Source: CAZMZF01 sp964570765 (GTDB lineage: Bacteria; Zixibacteria; MSB-5A5; RBG-16-43-9). From it: a stretch of 64,000 nt of DNA. Position 1 is the stretch's first letter, and each line of letters starts with the position of its first letter. The translations under genes were made by a program, and so were the position numbers. The stretch is from NCBI GenBank assembly GCA_964570765.1, contig CAZMZF010000006.1, positions 50,209-114,208 of the forward strand, given 5' to 3'. Of this stretch, positions 16,800 to 25,202 are shown one piece after another. Below the pieces are notes generated by a model. The model was not told the DNA's origin and did not search any database. It saw only the letters and a program-made list of their open reading frames with translations.

Positions 16800-17870
16800 T
16801 TAAGGAATTATCTTGATCTTACCTGGCTGGTTTTCTTTTCCTTCAACTATAATCTTCACCGAAAGGAATTGCTGAACTACCCAGATATTAGTCAGAAGAT
16901 GTTGGCTTATTCTGGAGACTGAGAAATTTGATTCGTCTTGAGCTAAAGCTAATAAAGGGATCAACTGATCAGCTAAATGCTCCTCAATTGCACCAGTAGT
17001 ATTCATAAAATCCAGAAAAGCTTTACAGGCTTCATCCGCCACCTGTTCAGCTCTCTTGCCTAAAGCACCTAAAGAGCTGAATCCAGCAAGTGAATTCTCA
17101 AAAGAAACCAGGAGAAAAAAGAAAGTCCCCTTACCTATAGAGGGAGTATCTAAGATTTCAGTCTCCAAATCAAAATTATTTTCTTTTCCTACGGATCCCC
17201 GATTTTGGGTCTTGACGACAAATTCGGATAAAATTCTATCCGATTCATGTTTCTGCCTTTGGGCTATGGATAGAGGGAGATTTGAGACCACTGAAAGACC
17301 TGAAAGTTTTAATATCCTTCCTCTTTCGATTAAATTTAGTGATTTTATCCTTTTAACTGGTTTTACCTGACAAATCACTTCCCCTCCCCCTTTTGGATAC
17401 CATCCCCATCTTTTTATCTCCATACTCAGATTCATTCCTAACTTATTGAGTATTGGAAAAAGAATTTTCTGAAAGTAGGTAACCGGGGGACTAAACGGAA
17501 CATGAGTCCCGCCTTTCAGTCTGAGTTCAGACGGAGCGTCGGCTAAGCTCAAAGGTATAATAATGGATTGTAGAACCAAACAGACTGAGCCAGCAGTCCC
17601 CACGTCGAAAAAAAGATTCCCACCTTTGATCTTCTTGGGTGAAAATTTCAAATCCTGAGATTGAAGTTTATTTCCTTCCACCTCAGCTTCAGAGATAGAC
17701 TGGGCAGCTTTTACGCAGGTAAGATGCTGAGCTTGTAGTCCGGGAACCTTTCTCCCTTTGCGGATATTGAAGATCTCGATCTCTTTCCGAAGAACACAGG
17801 ACAAGGCTAATGCAGTTCTCAAAATCTGCCCGCCCCCTTCCCCATAATCCCCATCTATTTTTATGCTCAT
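16800..17870 (-). CDS. rtcA: RNA 3'-terminal phosphate cyclase
   Basis: 356 residues, full length. ATP-dependent conversion of RNA 3'-phosphate to 2',3'-cyclic phosphate. Visible: IDGDYGEGGGQILRTALALS at 4-23, the hallmark opening of RtcA, VPGLQAQHL, GGTHVPFSPPVTYF, and a C-terminal HLADQLIPLLALA. The adenylated His of RtcA lies in such an EEHLADQL context. No rtcB or rtcR is visible next to it. Confidence 0.95.
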   Translation of the reverse strand: MSIKIDGDYGEGGGQILRTALALSCVLRKEIEIFNIRKGRKVPGLQAQHLTCVKAAQSISEAEVEGNKLQSQDLKFSPKKIKGGNLFFDVGTAGSVCLVLQSIIIPLSLADAPSELRLKGGTHVPFSPPVTYFQKILFPILNKLGMNLSMEIKRWGWYPKGGGEVICQVKPVKRIKSLNLIERGRILKLSGLSVVSNLPLSIAQRQKHESDRILSEFVVKTQNRGSVGKENNFDLETEILDTPSIGKGTFFFLLVSFENSLAGFSSLGALGKRAEQVADEACKAFLDFMNTTGAIEEHLADQLIPLLALAQDESNFSVSRISQHLLTNIWVVQQFLSVKIIVEGKENQPGKIKIIP

Positions 17871-18078
17871 AGCTTGTGTGAGTAATAAATCCCTAAAGAA
17901 GTTTTTGTCAAGGTTAATCGGACTTGTAGGGGCGACCCACCGGATCGCCCCTACGTATTTTCCTTTGTTTTTTCCGTGAAATGAATCAGTAGCTGGTAGT
18001 CGCAGACTTTAGTCTGCGTTATGACGAATGTTTAATTCATCTTTTTGAACAAACGCTTTGTGCATTGTAATATCTTCA

Positions 18079-18163
18079 GAACTCATCCCCTGACCCCTTC
18101 TCTTAAAAAGAGAAGGGAAGCAAAAGTCCCTCTCTTCTCAAGAGAGGGATTTAGGGTGAGTTC
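18079..18163 (-). mobile_element. 85-bp double-hairpin element, copy 1
   Basis: On the minus strand it begins GAACTCACCC and ends GATGAGTTC, giving 7-bp terminal inverted repeats (GAACTCA/TGAGTTC). Inside are two perfect hairpins, CCCTCTCTT-gag-AAGAGAGGG and CCCTTCTCTT...AAGAGAAGGG. Miniature-transposon-like in form; no protein encoded. Copies 2-5 lie at 30239, 35574, 37934 and 40819. Confidence 0.65.
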
Positions 18164-18166
18164 CTA

Positions 18167-18190
18167 ATGCGATATTATTTTGCCGGTCAT
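18167..18190 (-). pseudogene. remnant of a kinase 5' end (MTGKIISH)
   Basis: ATG ACC GGC AAA ATA ATA TCG CAT then TAG; it matches the first eight codons of the window's kinases (MIGKTISH) and joins the 85-bp element directly. It begins four bases after the stop codon of kinase 1, where a tandem next kinase would begin. Confidence 0.6.
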
Positions 18191-18193
18191 CGT

Positions 18194-20803
18194 TTATTTT
18201 GTTTTTCGGTTTATCAATTCCTCAAATGCTGGATAACCAGCTAAATTTTTATACCACGGGTGCAATTTTATGTATGCAGGGGTTATAATATTTTGTTTAA
18301 CCAGGAAATCCAGCACTCGCACTGCCTCTTCTTTTTGTCCGGTGAGTGAATAAACGAAACTAAGGGGTAGAACAATGTCCCTACTCAAAGCCCATTCCAC
18401 ACTAAACAGGGATTCTCCCAGACTACTCCTCACACTCTCTGCCTGTTCCAGAGCTTTTCTGGATTCTCCTTTTAATGAATAGGCTAAGCCTATTCTTAAA
18501 CGACTGTAATATTCATCGGGAAGACCTTCAAATTCTTTGACTAAAGGTCGATTGAACTGGATACAGGAATCTAAATATATTTCCGCCTGTTTTTTATCTC
18601 CTCTCACAAGTGCCAGGTAAGCCATTTCCACAAACCAATCCCATTCCGGGTTTTCACGGCGAGCTTCATTTAAGTAAAAAGAGGAGCTGTCCTCCTTTCC
18701 TGACAACATAAAAATTTGTATCAAGTTACCCAGTGCCCAACTTGAGTGCGGATTTGTATTCAACGCCTTGTAGGCCATTCTTTTTGCTTGCTCCAACTCA
18801 CCCCAGCTTATGTACCAACCACTCATAGTAATGTATGTCCTTATTTTGGTAGGCTGAATCTCTAATCCTTTATTAAAATATTCCTCTACTTTTTCTTTTT
18901 TCCCCCATTGTGCATATAAACTTATGATGGCTAAAAATAACTGAGATTCAGTGGGTTTCACTTCTAATGCTTTCATCAACGCACTTTCAGCTTTAGGATA
19001 TTGACCAGTCCAAGTATACATAAAGCCCAAAGTTACCCAGGCTTCTCCATAATTAGGATTGGCTTTCACTGCTTCTTCTGCCTCTTGTATGGTTTTTTTG
19101 GTTTTCCCCTCTGTCCAGTATAGTCTGGAGAGAGCACGATGAGCTTCAGCTAAATTAGGGTCAAGAGCTAATGCTTTAAGTCCAGTTTTTTCAGCTTTTT
19201 CAAGCCAGGATTTCCTGGGATCGATATAGAACATCACATAGCTGGAATAACAGTCCGATAACCCGGCATAAGCTAAAGCAAAATTGGAATCTGCTTCTAA
19301 GGCCTTCTCAAACATCTTGGTCGATAGTTCCAGGCCTTCTTTAGTTGAACTTCCTCCACCGAAATAATATTCCCGTCCCTGCAGGTAATAATCATAAGCC
19401 TGTACATTCTGAGTGGGTTTCTTTTCAATTCTCTCTAATTCAGACGGAACCAGAACTACCTTCAATGCTTGAGCTACTGACTTGGCTACATCTGCCTGAA
19501 TGGCGAATAAATCCTCCATCTGCCTATCATAGCTATCCGCCCAGACGTGGAATCCATCCCTGGCTTTAATAAGCTGACAGGCGATTCTGATTTTGTTTCC
19601 ATATTTGCGGACAGAGCCTTCCATCACATAATTCACTCTTAATCTAGTAGCTACCTCTTTGAGACTTACTGCCTTATTCTTGAACTGCTCAATATCGCTT
19701 CGGGAAGCGACAAGCAACCCCCCGATTTTGGATAACTGGGTGATAATATCCTCAGTCATTCCAGCGGCAAAATATTCATCCTCTTTGTTCTCAGAGAGAT
19801 TCTGTAGATACAAAACTGCTATAGAAGGTTTGCCAGAAACAGTAGTCGGCTCTTTCTGTTTCAAAAACGCAAAGTAAACTATTATCAGAATCAAAATTCC
19901 CAATACCCCAATCAACAATGGAATAATCTTCTTTTTAACTACCTTCGGAGGCTCGGCTGGTTTTGTTGTTACGGCAGTTTTCACATATTCCAAACTCTTC
20001 CTCTCACGCCTCAAATCTGCAAGCAGGTCATCTATATGTTGATACCTTTCTTCCTTATCCTTTGCCAAAGCCTTGAAAACAATATCTTCTAATTTAGCGG
20101 AAACTTGATTGTTATATCTGACTACTGGCTGGGCCTCTTCGTTTATGATAGAATAAATAATAGCGGCTTGATGTTCCCCTCCAAAAGGCAACTTACCAGT
20201 CAGTAGTTCATACAATACCACTCCAAAAGAGAAAATATCGCTTCTTTGGTCAACCTCTTCTCCTTGAGCCTGTTCTGGTGACATATAGGCAAGGGTGCCT
20301 AAGGTCGAGCGAGTTTTAGTCAGTTTGGTGGCTCCTTTCAGCTTTGCCAATCCGAAATCCATTATCTTCACTTGCCCCCGGGAGGTAAGCATTATATTAT
20401 CAGATTTGATGTCTCTATGCACTATCCCCTTTTCGTGAGCTATTGCTAAACCTTCACACATCTGAATCCCGATATCTATCACTTTTTTTATGGAGAGTGT
20501 CTCTTTCTCAATTATCTGCTTCAAAGTCTTCCCTTCACAGTATTCCATAACTATAAACATCTGCCCCTCAAATTCATCAATCTCATGAATGGTAGTGATA
20601 TTAGGATGGTTTAAAGCTGAAGCAGATTTGGCTTCGTGGATAAATCTTTCCTTTTCAACCGAATCTGAAGTCAGATGCTTGGGCAGAAACTTTAAAGCTA
20701 CGATTCTATCCAGCTTGGTATCCTGGGCTTTATAGACCACGCCCATACCCCCTTCGCCCAGTTTTTCCAAAATTCTGTAATGTGAAATGGTTTTACCAAT
20801 CAT
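18194..20803 (-). CDS. Ser/Thr protein kinase with TM helix, FlgO/TolB-N-like domain and TPRs (kinase 1)
   Basis: 869 residues. Hanks-type kinase: glycine loop GEGGMG (16-21), Lys38, HRD 129-131, DFG 149-151, YMSPEQ. One transmembrane helix near 293-314 (IIPLLIGVLGILILIIVYF), then SIAVLYLQNLSENKEDEYFAAGMTEDII, the domain also found in adenylate-cyclase/FlgO-type proteins, then tetratricopeptide repeats to the end. Predicted membrane kinase with an extracytoplasmic or sensing TPR array (topology inferred). All catalytic residues present. It stands apart from the four-kinase array at 30-41 kb. Confidence 0.92.
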   Translation of the reverse strand: MIGKTISHYRILEKLGEGGMGVVYKAQDTKLDRIVALKFLPKHLTSDSVEKERFIHEAKSASALNHPNITTIHEIDEFEGQMFIVMEYCEGKTLKQIIEKETLSIKKVIDIGIQMCEGLAIAHEKGIVHRDIKSDNIMLTSRGQVKIMDFGLAKLKGATKLTKTRSTLGTLAYMSPEQAQGEEVDQRSDIFSFGVVLYELLTGKLPFGGEHQAAIIYSIINEEAQPVVRYNNQVSAKLEDIVFKALAKDKEERYQHIDDLLADLRRERKSLEYVKTAVTTKPAEPPKVVKKKIIPLLIGVLGILILIIVYFAFLKQKEPTTVSGKPSIAVLYLQNLSENKEDEYFAAGMTEDIITQLSKIGGLLVASRSDIEQFKNKAVSLKEVATRLRVNYVMEGSVRKYGNKIRIACQLIKARDGFHVWADSYDRQMEDLFAIQADVAKSVAQALKVVLVPSELERIEKKPTQNVQAYDYYLQGREYYFGGGSSTKEGLELSTKMFEKALEADSNFALAYAGLSDCYSSYVMFYIDPRKSWLEKAEKTGLKALALDPNLAEAHRALSRLYWTEGKTKKTIQEAEEAVKANPNYGEAWVTLGFMYTWTGQYPKAESALMKALEVKPTESQLFLAIISLYAQWGKKEKVEEYFNKGLEIQPTKIRTYITMSGWYISWGELEQAKRMAYKALNTNPHSSWALGNLIQIFMLSGKEDSSSFYLNEARRENPEWDWFVEMAYLALVRGDKKQAEIYLDSCIQFNRPLVKEFEGLPDEYYSRLRIGLAYSLKGESRKALEQAESVRSSLGESLFSVEWALSRDIVLPLSFVYSLTGQKEEAVRVLDFLVKQNIITPAYIKLHPWYKNLAGYPAFEELINRKTK

Positions 20804-20815
20804 TTTTTATTTCCG

Positions 20816-20839
20816 GTAGCCGCAGACCTTGGTCTGCGT
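20816..20839. repeat. GTAGCC-palindrome upstream of kinase 1
   Basis: GGTAGC then CGCAGACCttGGTCTGCG, immediately upstream of the kinase ATG. A second unit CGCAAGCtaaaGCTTGCGGCTACC is at 20919-20942. Same family as 18002, 30209, 30329, 40942, 44071 and 44119. Confidence 0.7.
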
Positions 20840-20991
20840 TATTTCTTTACCATCCCCTATAGGGTAGGGATAGGGTGGGGTTAATTTCAACTCTACGATA
20901 TTACCCATCTTACCCCTTCGCAAGCTAAAGCTTGCGGCTACCTTGTAAGACTATGCCCTTAATAAATTGAGAAATTATTTGATTGTCAACT

Positions 20992-21018
20992 AAAAAAGGC
21001 AGGGCAATTGCCCTGCCT
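20992..21018 (-). terminator. rho-independent terminator of the yhaN-like gene
   Basis: Minus strand: GGCAGGGCAATTGCCCTGCC followed by TTTTTTA. Perfect 10-bp palindrome 50 bp after the stop codon. Confidence 0.8.
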
Positions 21019-21069
21019 TAGCTTCGAGAGTTCCTGCCCCTCTCAGAAATTAACTTCACTCAGGTTAAA

Positions 21070-23178
21070 CTACTTCGGTAGCTCGATCAGTTTATCTTCA
21101 TAACCATCGTAGAAATCGTGACAGGTCAAAAGTAAAATCTGATATTTTTTAGAAAGTGATTTTAAAAGCTTCAATGCATTTTTCCTTCTATGTTTATCAA
21201 AAGTAACGAAAGGGTCATCCATAATCACCACCGGCTTTTTATTTTCAGAGATCAAGTTCAACAAAGCTATCCTGCAGGCAAGGTAAATCTGGTCCAATGT
21301 TCCCCGGGAAAGATACTTTTGTGGGTCAACCCAGTTTTTCAGTTCATCTGAAAAGACCTCGAAACTGAAACTATTCTTATCAAACCTTACTTGATTGTAT
21401 TTACTATTCGTTATCTCTTTTAAGAGTTTGGAGGTTTCTTCCTCCAGTGTTCCGATTGAAGAATCTATCACCTTTCTCCTGGCTTCCTCTAAGCTCTCCA
21501 AGGTTATCTCATATACCTCTATCTTTTTCTTTAGTTCCTCTAAGGTCTTCTGGGTTTGCTCTATTCTTTCCTCCAAGCTTGCCTCTAACTCAGCCCCGGA
21601 CTCTGCCATTTCTAACTCTTTATTGAGAGCAACAGATTTAAGCTCTAAATTCCTTTTATTCTCCTCTAATTCTTTAACCCCTTTCTGGAGAAGTAAAAAG
21701 TCTTCTCTTTTCAAAAAGTATGGCTCTAAATCTTTGGTCTTCTCATCCCATAAAGCTAATTCTCTGGTTACCTCTTTCAGCTCATTTTCTAACTCCCTGG
21801 CGTTTTTTCCACCTAACCAGCCTTCATATCTGGAGAGCTCGTTTTTTATCTCACGGTCTATATCCCGGTAATGTTCATAGTTTTCCCTCAATATCTGGGA
21901 GGAGATCAGATCATATATTTTCAAAACTCCCTTCAGGGACTGAGTTAGTTCGTAGGTGTCTTTTTCCAATTCCTGGAAGCGAGCTGTTTTCTGTTCCAAC
22001 TGTTGAGTGTAGAAGCTCCTTTCACTCTTTTGCACGAGTACTTTGAACCCGGAGATAGAGAACAAAACAAAAGATAGTCCTGCTCCTGCCCAGAAGAACG
22101 GTTTGATAGATAATGCTAACAGGGTTAAAAGTAGAGTTAAACCTAAAGTGGAAAAAGCAAAAATTTTCAAAGTCTGGCTCGGGGTTGAAGCCACAAGCAC
22201 ACTCTTAAGCTCCTCTTCCTCCCTGACCAGTTCGACCTTCTTGTCCTCCAAGAATTTCAGCTTTGCTTCTAACTCATCTACCTTATCTTTATCCTCCCTG
22301 TTCACCGCCACATATTTAGAAGCCTCCTCTCTCAGCTTCCTCACCACCCTTTCTGAATTCTGAGTCTGTTTGATCCGGGTGTTTAAGTCGTGAAATCTTT
22401 CTTCTAACTCCCTCTGTTTTTCCTCCAGTTTAGAAGCCTTTTCAGCTTTTTCTAATAACTCTTTTTTGACCTCTAATTCCCTTTGGACTTTCGCCAGATT
22501 AGTAGAAACTTCCGTTACCTCACTTTTGCTTTCTCTTATCTTTTTGTTCTGATTCTTAACCTTTTCTAACTCATAAAGGAGCTCTTCTTTATCTATTTCA
22601 TATTTCTGAATTATCCCCAGGTTTTTAGTTCCAACCTTTTTTAACTCTCCTAATTTCTCCCTAAGATGCTCGATAATCGTAGAGGCTTTTACTTTCTCTT
22701 CCCCTCCGGTTACCATGCTCTCTAATTTATCCTTAACCGCTTCTACGCTTGAATCCAGACGAGACATCTCATCCTGCTGAACGCAGGCCGTAGCTAAAAA
22801 GATCTCTTTGGAGGGGATCCCAATCTTCTGGTTGATAATTTCTTCAATCCCTTTCATATCCTCCCAGGTCTCTCCGGTTGGCTTCTTAAAGAGCTTAAGT
22901 GAGCCATTATCGAAATTTTTCTCCAGGCTAAAAGAATTTCCCTCTACCTCGAAATCCAGCTCAGTTTCAAAATCATTTTGAAAACCCCAGGAGGTTTTCT
23001 CCTTCAACTCTTTTTTTTGAGATTTAGGGTCATCATACAGGGCACAGGTCAAAGCCTCAACCAGTGTAGATTTACCAGCTTCGTTATCCCCTTTAATCAG
23101 ATTGATCCCAGAGTTGAACCCTATCTCGAATTTATCAAACTTGCCAAATCTTTTGAGATTTAACTTTTCTATTTTCAT
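21070..23178 (-). CDS. SMC/SbcC-like ATPase, YhaN type
   Basis: 702 residues. N-terminal Walker A GDNEAGKSTL near 35-44, two long coiled coils interrupted by two hydrophobic segments (about 343-375, IFAFSTLGLTLLLTLLAL and AGAGLSFVLFSIS), then the ABC signature-like YLSRGTLDQIYLACRIAL and Walker B PVVIMDDPFVTFD. SbcC is normally about 1000 residues with a zinc hook; this shorter protein with a membrane-like insertion fits the YhaN group better. Partner of the nuclease gene 16 bp upstream; likely DNA end processing. Confidence 0.85.
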   Translation of the reverse strand: MKIEKLNLKRFGKFDKFEIGFNSGINLIKGDNEAGKSTLVEALTCALYDDPKSQKKELKEKTSWGFQNDFETELDFEVEGNSFSLEKNFDNGSLKLFKKPTGETWEDMKGIEEIINQKIGIPSKEIFLATACVQQDEMSRLDSSVEAVKDKLESMVTGGEEKVKASTIIEHLREKLGELKKVGTKNLGIIQKYEIDKEELLYELEKVKNQNKKIRESKSEVTEVSTNLAKVQRELEVKKELLEKAEKASKLEEKQRELEERFHDLNTRIKQTQNSERVVRKLREEASKYVAVNREDKDKVDELEAKLKFLEDKKVELVREEEELKSVLVASTPSQTLKIFAFSTLGLTLLLTLLALSIKPFFWAGAGLSFVLFSISGFKVLVQKSERSFYTQQLEQKTARFQELEKDTYELTQSLKGVLKIYDLISSQILRENYEHYRDIDREIKNELSRYEGWLGGKNARELENELKEVTRELALWDEKTKDLEPYFLKREDFLLLQKGVKELEENKRNLELKSVALNKELEMAESGAELEASLEERIEQTQKTLEELKKKIEVYEITLESLEEARRKVIDSSIGTLEEETSKLLKEITNSKYNQVRFDKNSFSFEVFSDELKNWVDPQKYLSRGTLDQIYLACRIALLNLISENKKPVVIMDDPFVTFDKHRRKNALKLLKSLSKKYQILLLTCHDFYDGYEDKLIELPK

Positions 23179-23194
23179 CTTTTAAAACCCTTTC

Positions 23195-24316
23195 TCAAGA
23201 TGCATCTTGCACTTTTCCACTTAATAATATGTAACCTAAATTCTTCGCCTCCTGATATTTTTCCTTTTTCCCTTCTTCCGCCGTTGCAATTTTTTCTTCC
23301 ATGATCTGAAGAAACTGGCCGGTTACCGTATGCAAAGGGAATTTTGAGCTGGAAAGCTCATCCCAGAAGATTTGAGACTCTTGCTCAAATTCAAGATGAA
23401 GAAATTGATCCTCTAATACTTCTTTCAATCTGGCAATATCATGATTATTTGATAATCTTTGATTTCCTTTAAGCCTGACTTTTAAGATATTTTGTTCCCC
23501 TTTATATTTTTCTATCTCCCTTAAAATCTCAGAGGAGTTTTTAAATTTATCCAAATAGAGCTCAATCTCCTCCCATTTTATTACTCCAATTTTGATCTTA
23601 TCAACCTTGATCTGGTTCTCATTCGATTCTACCATTAAAACATTCCCGGAATCTTTTTCACCATACTTCAACTGTTCCGGAGAACCAGAATAATAAGTTT
23701 GGGGATTCTTAGAGATCTCTTGAAAAGAATGCCAGTGCCCTAAAGCGATGTAATTAAAACCACTATTTTCAATTTCCTCTATAGTGATTGGAAAATCATC
23801 CTCCTGGCTTTTAGAAGGAATCTGAAACGAGCCATGAGCCAGGGCGATATTATATTTTGAATTAAAGCTTTGATTTAATTTGGGAAGCGGCCTCTCTTTA
23901 CTCCGGTTTGACCTATTCCCTTTCCCATATACCGTTACCCCTAACTCCTCGAAAAAAATAAAAGGTTTTTCCTCATCCACCAAGAGATGGAGATTGGGAG
24001 GAAAAGAGCTGGAATCGATATTCCGGTATATCGAGGAGTTATCATAGCAATCATGAGTTCCTGGAATCAGGCAGACCGGTGTTTTATTTAATCTGGAGAA
24101 TTCGCCTAAAACGAATCCCAAAGTAGCATTAGATACCTGGTTGGAATTGAACAAATCACCAGAGACCAATAACAGGTCCACCTTTTGCTCTAAGGCTAAG
24201 TCTATGATTTTCATAAAGGTTTTCTTAAGCTGAGCTCTCAGCTTATCTCCACTTCTACCTAAGCCGGAGAATTTGGCTCCTAAGTGGATATCGGCCGTAT
24301 GCAGGATTTTTAACAT
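23195..24316 (-). CDS. DNA repair exonuclease, SbcD/YhaO type
   Basis: 373 residues. Calcineurin-like phosphoesterase motifs: TADIHLGA (8-15), SGDLFNSNQ, PGTHDCYDNSS (GTHD in place of the commoner GNHD), ALAHGSFQ and ALGHWHSFQE. It forms a two-gene operon with the downstream SMC-like ATPase. In the Mre11/Rad50-like scheme this subunit cuts DNA and the partner clamps it. Confidence 0.88.
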   Translation of the reverse strand: MLKILHTADIHLGAKFSGLGRSGDKLRAQLKKTFMKIIDLALEQKVDLLLVSGDLFNSNQVSNATLGFVLGEFSRLNKTPVCLIPGTHDCYDNSSIYRNIDSSSFPPNLHLLVDEEKPFIFFEELGVTVYGKGNRSNRSKERPLPKLNQSFNSKYNIALAHGSFQIPSKSQEDDFPITIEEIENSGFNYIALGHWHSFQEISKNPQTYYSGSPEQLKYGEKDSGNVLMVESNENQIKVDKIKIGVIKWEEIELYLDKFKNSSEILREIEKYKGEQNILKVRLKGNQRLSNNHDIARLKEVLEDQFLHLEFEQESQIFWDELSSSKFPLHTVTGQFLQIMEEKIATAEEGKKEKYQEAKNLGYILLSGKVQDAS

Positions 24317-24566
24317 TTCCCCTCCAGATAGCTTATAACTTGATTGTATGATTCCAATTCATTTTATCGGCTTAAAGGTAAAGATTATTTAAGATTTTTC
24401 TCGATACTGCGCAAACTTTTCGCAGTCTGCACGAAAAGACGGCAGCATGGCCTCTTTCAGAAAGTAGAGACTCTACTACTTTATTCATTAAAAAAGGCTT
24501 GATTTTTACGACGTGATCAAGTAAAATGAAAATGGCTCATTACTGAGAAAAGTGTGAGGGATTGAA
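24317..24566. other. divergent intergenic region upstream of the HEPN-AIPR island
   Basis: No gene. Unlike most gaps in this window it lacks the scattered palindromes. It holds the promoter at 24499-24527 and a GCGCAAACTTTTCGCAG/CTGCACGAAAAGACGGCAG stretch (about 24408-24455) of uncertain nature. Confidence 0.5.
24499..24527 (+). promoter_or_regulatory. sigma70-like promoter of the HEPN-AIPR operon
   Basis: TTGATT (24499-24504), 17-bp spacer, TAAAAT (24522-24527), placed 40 bp before the GTG start of the first gene. The spacer region is bracketed by CTTGAT (24498-24503) and ATCAAG (24516-24521), an inverted repeat that could be an operator. GAGG at 24556-24559 serves as ribosome binding site. 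Confidence 0.5.
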
Positions 24567-25202
24567 GTGTCAAAAAGCACAATACTTCGAAATCACGAAG
24601 CTTATGAAGGGGATATAGAAAGTATACTTAATTATGCTCTAGAGATAGTAAATGACAAACTACCACATAGGGCGGAAAAAAAGACCAAAGAAGAGAAATC
24701 AATGTTACTAGAATCTCTTTTGTTAAGAGCCTGTGCTCGCTGGGAGAGCTTCGTTGAAAACGAGGTTGTGTTACTTGTTAGCTTAGAGCCCCGCAAACTA
24801 AAAAACGAAATGGGCTTGCCGCTAAATACGAAGCTCAACTCAAAACTAATAAAGGCTCTATTATTTGCCGATGCGTATCGCAGCTTTTACAACGTCGAGC
24901 GATCAAAGGGTATCTTAAGAAAGATCATTGTGGACAAATACAACTTATTTGACGAAATAACAAATGAGCGAGTCCAAAAGATAAAACTGGTTTACAAAAT
25001 TAGAAATTACCTGTCCCATTACTCAGCCTTTTCGAAAAGGGAATTACTCACGGCTTATGAAAAGCATTTCAACTACAAGAGATTTGTGGAACCAGGATTA
25101 TTCCTAGTTAAACAAGACGGGAAGTATTTTGAAAAGTTAATCCACAACTTTAAGATGGTTTCCGTCTCAATGAAAAAGAAACTAAACAAGGCGGTTCTAT
25201 GA
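24567..25202 (+). CDS. HEPN-domain protein, putative RNase toxin
   Basis: 211 residues, helical. It contains RNYLSH (R146-x4-H151), which fits the catalytic Rx4-6H motif of HEPN ribonucleases, and an earlier RWESFVENEV segment (58-67) like that of the MAE_28990/MAE_18760-type HEPN families. GTG start with GAGG upstream. Its last four bases (ATGA) overlap the start of the AIPR-like gene, so the two are translationally coupled. In known systems HEPN proteins cut tRNA or mRNA on activation; here that is inferred. It lies on the plus strand between minus-strand housekeeping genes. Confidence 0.72.
   Translation: MSKSTILRNHEAYEGDIESILNYALEIVNDKLPHRAEKKTKEEKSMLLESLLLRACARWESFVENEVVLLVSLEPRKLKNEMGLPLNTKLNSKLIKALLFADAYRSFYNVERSKGILRKIIVDKYNLFDEITNERVQKIKLVYKIRNYLSHYSAFSKRELLTAYEKHFNYKRFVEPGLFLVKQDGKYFEKLIHNFKMVSVSMKKKLNKAVL

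Larger units (their letters stand above)
17871..18193. other. repeat-only intergenic region downstream of kinase 1
   Basis: No gene seen. Contents in order: GTAGGGGCGAcccaccggaTCGCCCCTAC palindrome (17926-17954), GCAGACTttAGTCTGC palindrome (18002-18017), the 85-bp double-hairpin element (18079-18163), and a 24-bp kinase-start remnant (18167-18190) abutting the stop of the kinase gene. Confidence 0.7.

Noticed and set aside
21070..24316. Classical sbcC/sbcD pair
   Set aside because: The ATPase is only 702 residues, lacks a visible zinc-hook CxxC and has a membrane-like insertion, so YhaN/YhaO naming is safer.
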